Source: Neelides folsomi
Lineage: Eukaryota; Arthropoda; Collembola; Neelipleona; Neelidae
DNA: 64,000 nt
Assembly (NCBI GenBank): GCA_034687125.1
Contig: JAQGBZ010000142.1
Coordinates: 62,001 to 126,000 of the forward strand
Direction of reading: 5' to 3'
This document shows positions 38,098 through 48,128 of this stretch, in pieces. Position 1 is the first letter of the stretch. Every line of letters begins with the position of its first letter. Below the pieces are notes generated by a model. It saw nothing but the letters and a program-made list of their open reading frames with translations, ran no database searches and was not told where the DNA came from. The translations under genes and the position numbers were made by a program.

Positions 38098-39124
38098 GTG
38101 GGGGCGTTTAATATTTTCACCTATATTTTTCATTTTTTTAAAAAACCACAAACATTTTTCCCAAGAGTTTTGTTTTGCCATTCCAGCTCACACCCACCCA
38201 CACCATTACTGAACTCGGATGATGTTGTCGGGTTACATTTCTCACTGAGTTGGGAATGTCTTTTCGGGATTTTGCATTAATCATTTTGCTTATTTAAATG
38301 AGCTTCAACATTGAAGATTTTTTCATTTGTGAATAATATATTTTTATATCTTCCTCTTGAAAAGCGTCGGATGAGTTCTGCACATCGAACTTTTCGATTT
38401 TTCTCTTGCTTCTCAGTCAAAAATTGGCAATAACCCATTTTCAATGGTTTTAAACCAAGATCTTTTTTCAATGCCTTGGCCATGGTCCGGGGCGACGTGT
38501 TCATTTGATTCGCCAGTGAGCGACGAGGGTTTCTTTGAATGCAGGCCTTTAAATTTTTAATAAACTTTTGAGTTCAGACCGTTTTTATTCTTTTCTTGGT
38601 CTAAATTCGGCAGTTCCAGTTTCTATGAGTCGCTTAAGAGTTCTATTGACGAACATTCGATTCACACCGTTTCCCTCGAGAAGCTTGAAAATCTCCAACT
38701 TTGACTTTCCTGCCTCAAAGAATGCTTGAATTGCAGCAGCATTTCGCTTTGTGGTAACTCTGGAAACCATGTTTTTTTAATTTTGAATGAAGTTGGCGTA
38801 GTGGGCGGTACAGGACGCTGCGGCTGCGCTGCGCTGCCTTCCCCAAATAAAGGGGGTGGTGAGAGTCGGGGGGGGGGGGGGGGAGAGGAGAAACTATAGC
38901 AAGGTAAAATGTAAAAAAATTGAACGAATTCGTGTTTTTCTCACCATTTTCACTCCGCTTCTTATGCTGAGTGTGAAGAACAGGGGATGAATTTTCCAAA
39001 AAGTTTAATTTTCTTTTAATTGCCATATATCAAGCTTCATTTTGATGTATTACTCTTGGGAAAATTGTTTGTGGTTTTTTTAAAAAAAATGAAAAAAATA
39101 TAGGTAAACATTAAACGCCCCCAC
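38098..39124 (-). mobile_element. Tc1/mariner-superfamily element, internally deleted
   Basis: About 75-bp terminal inverted repeats start GTGGGGGCGTTTAAT at 38098 and end with its complement at 39124, flanked by a TA duplication (38096-38097 and 39125-39126). The element is 1027 bp. Minus-strand coding remains start with a helix-turn-helix part (38770-38585, TTKRNAAAIQAFFEAGKSK) and continue frame-shifted with the region leading to the first catalytic acid (38504-38277, ILFTNEKIFNVEAHLNKQND). Asparagine stands where the family has aspartate, and the rest of the catalytic domain is missing. A run of about 16 G lies near 38868-38883. This copy cannot supply active transposase. Confidence 0.88.
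38277..38770 (-). pseudogene. Truncated Tc1/mariner transposase
   Basis: Two open pieces in different frames, 38770-38585 and 38504-38277, are separated by a break. The first matches the N-terminal DNA-binding helices of Tc1-like transposases (start MVSRVTTKRN). The second matches the segment ending at the first DDE acid (FTNEKIF). The sequence then runs straight into the left inverted repeat, so the second and third catalytic acids have been deleted. Confidence 0.8.
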
Positions 39125-39126
39125 TA

Positions 39127-40352
39127 GGTATTACATATTACAAATCATTGAAATCATCAACGGATAAACTCCAGCATATAAAACAAACAATATGGTACAA
39201 ATTGCAACATGTATTATGTAATTTCTTAGAAATAATGGCAGAAATTGAAAGGCAGTGCATTTGTACAGTAATACATTAATATTGCAAATCTCATGCAGAA
39301 ATGCAAAAATGCATATAGATGTTATAGGTCTGTTAAAAAGTTATTAGTGAAAATTTAATAATGTTAGGGGATAGGCAGTAAAAAGAAATAAATAAGGCAA
39401 TGTCAGCAATGGTTGTTTCCTCTACTATTAAAATATATACTTATGATGAGATTCATGCACTCGATCAAGACAAATTAATATAAACTTTAGGGGGAACATT
39501 TTACATAAAAGGTAATGGTGGTAATATCCAATTAAATAAATCATTGTTCGAATTAAATGACTTGCTTCCCATCGTAAATGCTGTGAAATGGTGAGATTTT
39601 AATTGCGCTTTCATTTTTCTTTCCAATGAGTAATAGAACTTGGTTTTATACGTGAGGAATTCAACTTTATTGAACCAAATCTACCTTTGTCGGTAAAAGG
39701 TGAATCAATGATGAAGTGAATGAACGAGAACAAATGGTGGAAGTTCAAAGGATCCCAAACATTAAATTATGGTCATTTAATATCACTTCATTCATGAGAT
39801 GGAAAAAGAACAACTTTAATGGCTTTCTAATTTCTATTCAACTCATTCATATTATAAAATAATTGCAATTGAATGGAAAACATTTGTGATCAAAATGTAA
39901 AAATAATTTTATGTTTTAAAATCCAAGCAATCTCAAATAAAAATTTTAATAAAATGAAAACGAAAAAGACCTTTTTTGGTCCTTCCAGCTCCACAAAGAA
40001 GAATTGGAGAGAAATTGAAAAAAAACTTTCCGTTTTTCCTTTCTCATCTTTCCTTCTCATTTCGCCCTGCCCCAATTGACAAAAATATGTATAATTAAAA
40101 GCAAATAGAACATTTTTAAAGAACTAATTATGATTAGTTGCCAACAGTTAGAATAGACATTGATTAAAGTTTTTGTATTTGCAACAAGAAGCTCCAGAGG
40201 TTAACAACTTTTAAAATTTTAAACCAAATATCGGTTTTTAATTAAATGGAATCTCACTTGTTTATCTTGTAAGGATGTTAGAGCCGACAGGTTTGAAAAA
40301 TTCCTATGATTGTTTTAATTATTCATTTCAATATAACCATTAAAGATTTTAC
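39127..40352. other. Non-coding stretch, probable intron or 3' flank of the insulin/IGF-like gene
   Basis: AT-rich sequence between the A-chain exon and the transposon. Open frames at 39873-40079 (+) and its antisense are low-complexity. No exon with matching phase and good splice sites was seen. Confidence 0.5.
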
Positions 40353-40847
40353 CTAATTAGTCATTAAAACACACCTGTCCAAATTCCCAGCGCAATATTT
40401 GACCATTTCGGATCTTGAACATGGTTTGAGACAGCATTCCTGAATGAGCCCTCGCGAAATACGCCTTAAAATATTGTTACCTTTCATTTTCCCTCCCCGC
40501 TTTTTGCTAGCTATTCAATTCAATTAAAATTAACAATTATATATTAATTAAATTAATCAATTAAAAATAAACTTAAATTTAATTGCCAAAAGTAATATAA
40601 AATAATCAATCGTTAAAATTAAAATTAAAATTAATAAAAAATACAATCCACCTTTTATCTGTTCAAAACGTTGACTTGTTGAGGAATCGGGTGAGTAAAA
40701 ATTATATTTGCAGAGATGAGTGAGCATTTGGGAAAGCCGATGGCCGCAGATTCGTCTTTCAAATTGACGGTCGATCGGGCGAGTGGAACAATGAAAGACG
40801 AAGATGAGGACAAGAATCAAAAGTCTCATCAATAAAACCCTGTCCAT
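40353..40847 (-). CDS. Insulin/IGF-like peptide precursor
   Basis: Exon 1 (40847-40652) encodes a signal peptide (MDRVLLMRLLILVLIFVFHC) and the B chain RRICGHRLSQMLTHLC, with the canonical C-x11-C. Exon 2 starts at 40510 and joins in phase 1, the conserved insulin intron position. It gives KASKKR, a short connecting peptide, RRISR, then the A chain GLIQECCLKPCSRSEMVKYC with canonical CC-x3-C-x8-C. Convertase sites KKR and RR/SR imply a processed two-chain hormone. After the last cysteine the frame reads AGNLDR and either stops at 40353 (tail CVLMTN) or uses the donor at 40374 (gtgtgt) to join a 3' exon near 37932. A C-terminal extension would make it IGF-like. An acceptor (ttcatag) six bases before the ATG and a donor near 40944 indicate a 5' UTR intron. 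Signalling would be through an insulin-receptor tyrosine kinase. Insulin family is certain; the subclass is not. Confidence 0.88.
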
Positions 40848-41486
40848 TCTGTCCTATGAAATAGCCATTAATATAACTAGCCATTTAATTACCAAAAATC
40901 ATGATGTTATTTAAGTATTTATGTTAATGAAGATTAACTTTTACCTTCCTACTTTGGGGAACGTTTTCTCTTCTACTTCCCTTCAGTTTCACCCGGACTT
41001 GCGAGGGCAAATGTGAAGGTGGACGAAAGAAAAATTCCTTTTTATCTTTTTCCTTTCCCCTTCAATTCCCCTTCACCCCCACCGGGTCCCATTGGGGTCT
41101 TTAATTTAACCCTCATTAGAAATCAATTCACAACACTCTTTGACTCATTTGGAAAATCTTTCATCAATTCGTTCATTCCGGTCTGGTCAACATTGAAAAA
41201 ATATTGAAATTTAAGACTTCGCAATTGAATTGTAAATTACCTTCGATTCCTTATTATTATTTTTATTTAAGGCATCTAATTATAACAAAGTAAAAACAAA
41301 TTTTATATTCAACGTGCCTTCAATGACATTATTATTATAAATACTATCTATTCTATATTCTATATTACTTAATTGACATATTATTCAATACCTAAAAATA
41401 CATTTTTCATGTGAGAGAAATGGAGAAAGCAGAGAGAATCATTAAATTGTTTACCTTTTTGTCAAATTGACACAAAAGCTCAATTT

Positions 41487-41736
41487 AAAATTTATGTGGA
41501 GACTTTTCTGCTTTCTTTTTCAACATGAAGATAGATCTGACAAAAGGATATTAAATGGTGTTTGGATCAATTCCAATCCCCATGTTGTCCTTTCTGGGAA
41601 TAAAGATGAAATGCATTGTGTCAATTCCCAATCTGGATTTGTCCATTCAAAAAGAGTTGTCTTTGAAGGATGTGAAACATATGCGAAAGAGATGGAATTC
41701 TCTCATGACCAAATGACTTGCAACAAAAATATTTGA
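41487..41736 (+). CDS. Hypothetical small ORF, no recognised family
   Basis: An open frame that may start at 41494 (MWRLFCFLFQHEDRSDKR) runs to a TGA at 41734-41736, with fairly balanced composition for this AT-rich area. It includes NPHVVLSGNKDEMHC, three further cysteines or cysteine-like positions and KR/SKR dibasic sites. It could be a lone last exon, since a pyrimidine-rich stretch ending in AG lies near 41530, or chance. No signal peptide is convincing and I recognise no domain. Confidence 0.22.
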
Positions 41737-42081
41737 TTTGAAAGACGCGATTTTATTTAATACATGTTCTTCCTTTCCTAATCAGTTGAGAAGAAGGTAC
41801 ATTACAATTGACATTCTGCTTATTACAAAATATGTACTATAATTTATAAGCAAATAATTTGTACTAATTTTTAATATACTTACTTTACATGTAAAAAAAT
41901 GAGTACATTAAACAAGCTGACAACTGACAATCCACAAAATACCATATTAGTAAAAATGGAGTTTCACAAAATTAATTAATAAATCAATTAATTAATTAAT
42001 CCAAAGTGAGAAGTAAAAACTAAAGACTCATTAAAATTGTTTTTCAAGTTAACTCATTGAATACTCAATTCATAGAAAATT

Positions 42082-42297
42082 GTAAGAAAAGTTAAAATCC
42101 ATCAATAGATTTTAAACGCAGAATGAGAAGGCTATTTGAATAACAAATATAAAATAAGGCATAATTGAGTTGTTAAAAAATTAATCAAATTATGAAAAAA
42201 AGTTAAAACCCATCAATTGGTTTTAAACGCAGAATGAGAAGGCTATTTGAATAGCAAATAAATATAAAATAAGGCACAATTGAGTTGTTAAAAAATC
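42082..42297. repeat. Tandem direct duplication of about 100 bp
   Basis: Copy 1 (about 42082-42183) and copy 2 (about 42191-42297) share the run TTTTAAACGCAGAATGAGAA and the following AGGCTATTTGAATA and TTGAGTTGTTAAAAAA. They differ by a few substitutions and a 4-nt insertion (caaataaatat against caaatat). This is a recent local duplication of non-coding DNA. Confidence 0.85.
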
Positions 42298-43247
42298 AAT
42301 TTATGAACCATAAAACGTTAAATGCAAGGTAAAAATTGTGAGTTAATTCAATAATGAGATCCTTGAATGAAATTAATAGTAAAAGAGAACATACATGGCA
42401 GTATAAAAAATTAATATAGAAATTTAGATTATCAAAAATGAGAAAAAGTAAATTAACCAATTTCAATTAAGAAAACCAATTTACTATATATAGTATTATA
42501 CTAAAATAATATAAATTTGTTACCTATTTAACTAATGAATTATTGAAATATATGGTATACTTAAACTAACAAATATATATAAAGGCTATGTATAATTAAA
42601 TAAAATGCATTAACTATATATAACATATATATTCCTATCTGTAAAATCTATTGCTTATAGACCAATCTTATACCTATATAGTAAAAGGTAATTGAGTTGA
42701 TCATTTTAATGTTGAAAATCTATTAGGTATTTAAAGTCGTTAAAGTATAGAACTTGAACTTAAAATTATTTTTAAATACTGAACAAAGACATTCGGGATC
42801 ATCTGACATGAAGTTGATATAAAAACTAATTCAATTTGGACCTATGAAATCATTGACTTGGATTTATACACATTTATAACTATTTAGGCATGAAAATGTC
42901 TAAATATGTAACCTTATGTAATTATTACGGCATTTCTCTGTCAAACACCCATTGAATATCGAATTTGGCAAATGCAAGTTTTTCAAAATATCAAAATAAT
43001 TTCCAATAAAAAATGTTTTCATATAGGAAATTTCGGGGTTCAGAACCCCTAGGAATTTACTCCTGTTTTAGTATAGATATTATTAGTTCGTATTCAATGT
43101 TTTAAAATCATTATTGGAATATAATTATATTTGTTATCTGCATAATCAATGAAGTTACACATAATATTTCAAGGTAAGCATCTAATTCTAAATATCAATT
43201 CTAATATTATATTTCTATACATTTACAATTTATAATATTACAATATT

Positions 43248-43278
43248 ACAAGACCGTAAAATAATTTTACGGTCTTGT
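43248..43278. repeat. Perfect 15-bp-arm inverted repeat
   Basis: The arms ACAAGACCGTAAAAT and ATTTTACGGTCTTGT are exact complements with one base between them, so the whole 31 bp is one near-continuous palindrome. It lies about 350 bp beyond the stop of the minus-strand zinc-finger gene. It could be a cruciform, a small mobile-element relic or a structured 3' UTR element. Confidence 0.85.
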
Positions 43279-43625
43279 CCTTTAATATGATTCAGAAGAC
43301 TCAAAAATGGACCCTCCCATTTGGCCAATATTGAACATTAATTGCTACCGACTAAATATTCCAAAAACAAAATTGCCTTGAAAATACTTTACACACGAAT
43401 GTATCTGTATAATATGAAATTATAGAATAGGATTAAAATATGAAAAGATATTCTAAACTATTTCTCTATTCTAAAAACAAATTTCTAAAAAATTATTTTA
43501 AAAACTATTAAATATGTCCAGAGTTGGAAGAATATTTTAAATTAAGCTCGTAAAGATTCCATTAACCTCTGGAGCCGATATGTGATTTACATTTACACCC
43601 GAATTTGACTTTCCTCTTGACTTCA

Positions 43626-46600
43626 TTACTGGTACGGGTAGTGGGGATAAGCAAGGAGATAAGACGACCCGCAAATCGTCTGCGGCATATTGACATGATG
43701 CTGAATGGGCGAAAGTCCATGAGTGGTCAAATGGAGATTCCCTGGGTCGTTGGGATGAAGTCCATGAGAAAGGACATGGTGTTGATGGTGGTGAGTCATC
43801 CCTTGGCAAATCCCCCCAGTTTGGATTAAATGTGCCGGTGGGGCCGGGACGTGAATGGGAGGCGTGGGTGGGTGGGGACTGGGGAGTATGGCGTGGGCCA
43901 TCGGCGGGGTCGAAGGACTTCCCATGAATTGTGTAAGATGAACAGCAGAGGAATTGGCAGTTTCGGGCATTTCTTCTTTCGAGTCACTTGACCTTTCACT
44001 TTCGCCCTCATCGCACAAACTGTGCTTTTTTAAATGTTTCTTCAGGGCTTGTTTCCTCGCAAATTCCTTTTTGCACTCCGGACACACGAACTTGCCCTTT
44101 TCGGAAAATTGTGGTTTGTTGGACTCGAGCGGGACATTGTTGAGCGGCGGGGGCGGGAGGTCAATTTCTATTGCTGCCCCTGGGTGGAACTTTTTAATAT
44201 GGGCCTTGAGGCTTTGTCGTTGGATGAAATATTTAGTGCACAATGGACAAAGAAGAGTTTGGCCAAGGGCTTTGGCTTCTTCGTGTCTTGACATGTGCTT
44301 TTCCAATCTATCCTTCCCCGTGACAAACCGAAGACATTCCGGACATTGGTGTTTATTCCCCATCCCATGGAGCTTCACATGCTGTTTGAGAATGTCCGGT
44401 CTCAAGAATTGCTTTTGACACATTGGGCAATTGTGAATTTCCTCACTTCCGTGAGACTTCAAATGATCGCTCAATTTATCCCGTCTGGAGAAACGCTTTT
44501 GGCAAATGTCACAAGAGAACATTTTCTCTTCGGAGTGGACGTACATATGGCGCATGAGCTTGTCCTTTCGTGCAAATCTTTTCCCGCATTTTTCACATTG
44601 GGAAGTTCGCTCGGAAGTGTGGGAAATTTTGTGATTTAAAAGCCGTCGTTCGACAGTGAAACCTTTCCCGCAGATATTACAAGCGAAAGGTTTTTTCCCA
44701 CCTTTTTTAAATGGTATTTCTTCCTTTTCGAATTCTTCCTCATCGTCTTCTCCAGGGGAACAATCGGGGTTATTTTCAGGAGATTCACTCGAGCCATCTT
44801 CGTCCTCTTCGTACTCGTCGTCTTCGGAGAGATCGTCTGCATCGGAATTGTCAGTTTTCATCCCTCGTCGTTTCTCCTCTGAGTCTTCAGGAGGATTTTC
44901 TTTATTGCCTTTCAATTCCTCTTCTTCGCTTTCTTTTTTCCTTCCTTTCCCGCCTTTACGTTCTTTTAGTGCCTTCTTGCAAGAATGCTTGGAGAGGTTT
45001 ATGTGATCGCCAAACTGTAGGTCGCATCGCTCACACCTGAACGGATTCCCACTCGAATGACTTTTGTCCAAGTGGGATGTGAGGAAGTGTTTGACATTAA
45101 ATGTCTTTGAGCAATGGTCGACCGGACAAGTCCATTTCTTCTTCTTGGCAGGGAATTTCTTTTCTGGTTCCTTTTTGACAAATGGTTCGATGTAGATGCT
45201 CTGAACGGAATCTTCTTCGCTCATTCCTTCGATCATCTCTCGAACCGAGTTTTGAATTTCTTTCCCATCGGACATTGAGCATTCGTGGTGAGATTCCATT
45301 TGATCATTGGTAATGTAGTCTTGGGAGCAATCTCCTTGCGAGCAATCCTTTGCCTTTGACCCTTCGTCATAATCCACGACCTGCTGTTGATGTTGTTGGT
45401 GTGTGAGTTTGAGATTCATAATTTGACAACATGAGTCTCCTTGGTTTTGGTTAGAATTCCTCCATGTGGCTTCTCCTTCCTCGTTTTCCTCTCCAGTCTT
45501 GAGCTCTTCTTCAGATTCGAAATCATCCAACCAACAGTCGGCGTCTGGGTGATTGTGGTCAGGAACTTTGTGTGAAGGTCCCAAGGGTTCAATTTCAATG
45601 TGATTCCCTTGCTTGGATTGGGAGTGGTTTGGCGGTAAGTAAGTCATTTGCATAGTTTTGTCTTCTTCAATGATTCGGATTTTCGAAGGCGGGGGATCTA
45701 GCCAAAAGAGAATTTTACTCAATTATTCCAAATTATACATTTATTGAATATTTAATTTAATATGATTTAAACTTAATATGAAATTATTAAATGGATTATT
45801 AAATAATTATAATTACCAGTCATATTATTAGGCTGGATTGGATGAGCCTCTTCTGGATAAAGTTCCACAATGATAAAATCCTCAAAGGTGAATAGAACAG
45901 CTTTCATCGTATGTCTGTGATTATCTTTATGACCCAAATGAGTTTCGTGTGGAGATTTGAGTCTGCAGACAGCACAGCCTGTCAATTGCCCCTTCTGGGG
46001 TGGAATTCCCCCACATGAAAACTCGTTGTTGGTCATGTTATTCCCATGGCCGTTGTCGGTCCATTGCTTCAAATGAAAGACGATCCGATTCTCAAAGTAC
46101 ATTTTCCCGTATACGGAAAGGCCGGAATTTGGGTCGTTGTTGCAGCCGTCATGGACAACTTCGTTCCTTGGAGGTTCCCCTTGAAACTCTTCCATTGGAG
46201 AAATGTTAATCGGAAGGATTGGGAGCATGATGGGAATTTGGGAATGGAGATGGACGCGAGGGTTCAAAGGCCCCTTTTGACATTGGTCATTGATGGACAT
46301 GATCGTTGGGCCTCGTTGTTCAAGACCTTCTCCGCCCAGCTGTTGCTGTTGACAATCAACCAATGGGGCTGAAATTGGAATTGAATGGCCCATTCCTGAC
46401 AAGTCTTCTTCTTCTTCTTCACTTCCTTCTTCTGACTCTTCAAGAACTGAAACCATTAAGAAACCATTCCAATTAATTTTTACCAATTTCAAATTAATTT
46501 TTCATTAACTTTAAGTTATTCCCTTTTAATTGTATTTTATACTGATCATTTTAAAATGTATTTAATTAATTTAAAATGTAAATTATAATTTAATTTATCA

Positions 46601-46976
46601 TTTTATTTCATATTTTATTTTCTAATTGAATACCATCTTCAATGGATTGGGTCATGGAATGAAGGTCGTGAGGCCCTCCGGGGTCATTGGTCACAGAGTC
46701 GGAGTTGGAGTTGTCTTGGCGGGTGTGAACAAGGGAATGTTGAGGAATGGCGGAGAGTTCTCCCCCAAGATGCCCATTATTGAGATGAACTGTTGGATGC
46801 GGATGAAACCGACGGAATTGTGGAGGAATGATGTGACCTGACCCGCCAAACATCAGCGTCTCTCCCACATTCATCCCATTGAGGAGACATTCGACAGGAA
46901 CGGAGTTCTGAATCGGGAAAAACGCTTCGCCCGTACTCCAACTCCCTTCCATTCCTCGATTCTCCGATTCGCCCAT
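43626..46976 (-). CDS. Nine-finger C2H2 zinc-finger protein
   Basis: Three exons, 46976-46634, 46446-45817 and 45697-43626, join in phase 1 twice and give 1014 residues. The N-terminal third has no domain I recognise. Exon 2 carries a His/Cys-rich patch (CAVCRLKSPHETHLGHKDNH) and a conserved-looking strand (KAVLFTFEDFIIVELYPEEA). A long acidic region with Glu/Asp runs follows. Then come nine C2H2-type fingers: WTCPVDHCSKTF, FRCERCDLQF (C2HC variant), FACNICGKGF, SQCEKCGKRF, FSCDICQKRF, HNCPMCQKQF, HQCPECLRFV, LLCPLCTKYF and FVCPECKKEF. The C-terminus is rich in Pro, His and Gln. It is probably a nuclear DNA-binding regulator. The acidic linker and separated finger groups recall PRDM-type proteins, but I could not see a PR/SET domain and assign no orthologue. 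Confidence 0.85.
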
Positions 46977-48128
46977 TCTATCAAATCAAATTAGGTAATT
47001 ATATAATTTTAATTCATAATTTATAAAATCATATATTAAATACAAGTATTTCAAAATACCTTTGTTTATTTTTTAACTTTAATTCAACGTCGAAAATTAT
47101 TCACTTCATTGTTTTGTTTACACAATGAATGTGTTAATGTAATGTATTAAAATGATTTAAAGTTCGTAAAAGCAAAAACGTTTGATTTTTTTCATAAAAT
47201 GGGAATTTTAACTTCCTATACATTAGAACTTTTATTCCTCAAAAAATAAATTCTAAAATGTTATTACTAGAAAGAATACAGATGAATTTCCTTATTAAAA
47301 TCGTTGAATATAACAAAGAAATATCTAATTATTACTTGACATGAAAATGAGAGTGAATTACAAAGAGTTTGTATTAAACATTCAAATCTCAATTAAAGTG
47401 TCCAAACTGCGAAATAAATGGAATCCAATCTTGTGCATAAACAATGAATTTCCACAAAGGTGTGAGTCGTGTGAGTTTAACAACAAAGAGAATCGTATTT
47501 AAAGTTGTAGATTTAACTCTCTTGAGTCTATTGGTTTTTTGGAATGAGTCGAAGAATAACTGTTGGTTGTCGGAGGGGACACGACCAGGGAATGAGGTTT
47601 AACTTTAACTCGCTTCCTTTTGTTCCAATCCCTCTGTTTTGATCCTCAGTCTGTTTAATGTGAGTATATATTGGATACTATGTCCGCATATGACTCCACT
47701 GCAACTCTCATTCCCAGAGATGGTGCATTTCTTCAGCCGCTTGCTCTCTTTGCTTGCCTTGTTACAAATACAACAACAGACCACCAAACCACGTCGGCCC
47801 ATTTGTTCTTCATATATAAATAAGGTTTAAATAAACACAGTCCAAGAGATCGGGCTCAAATCGAAATTGATTCATTAAAATTTATTATTGTTGCGTCTGC
47901 GATATTTTATTTGATGAATAATGAGAGAGTGAAACGACAAGGCGACAGTTGTCATTTGAGATTACTTTTGTTATGACTAGACCTGAGATCTGAGAGATTC
48001 TTGTCGGGATAATAAGGTAATTGATAGGGATGGATAATTATCCTAATTGCTAAGACGTCTTTGATTCAATTGAACAACCCTTCATTTATATTATTTTTCC
48101 ATAGGGTGAGACCGAGACGGGGAGAATT
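46977..48128. promoter_or_regulatory. Divergent upstream region of zinc-finger gene and nurim
   Basis: The region holds both promoters. An acceptor (tttttccatag) ending 25 nt before the nurim ATG implies a nurim 5' UTR intron. A 65-codon minus-strand open frame (47802-47605) begins after aacaa and contains a cysteine run (VVCCCICNK). It could be an upstream small ORF or 5' UTR, but I would not call it a gene. Confidence 0.4.

Larger units (their letters stand above)
41737..43625. other. AT-rich intergenic stretch with small repeats
   Basis: No gene is supported. It contains a direct duplication of about 100 bp (near 42082-42297) and a perfect 31-bp hairpin (43248-43278), both listed separately. 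Confidence 0.65.

Noticed and set aside
38715..39026. 103-codon open frame inside the transposon with a proline run
   Set aside because: It reads the poly-G tract and the transposase 5' part in a shifted frame; it is a shadow of the element.
44656..45040. Long plus-strand open frames antisense to the zinc-finger gene with serine runs
   Set aside because: They are the complement of the acidic Glu/Asp codon runs of the minus-strand protein.
47605..47830. Overlapping 63-65-codon open frames on both strands upstream of the zinc-finger gene
   Set aside because: Antisense pairs in promoter or 5' UTR sequence; the cysteine run is suggestive but nothing else supports a gene.
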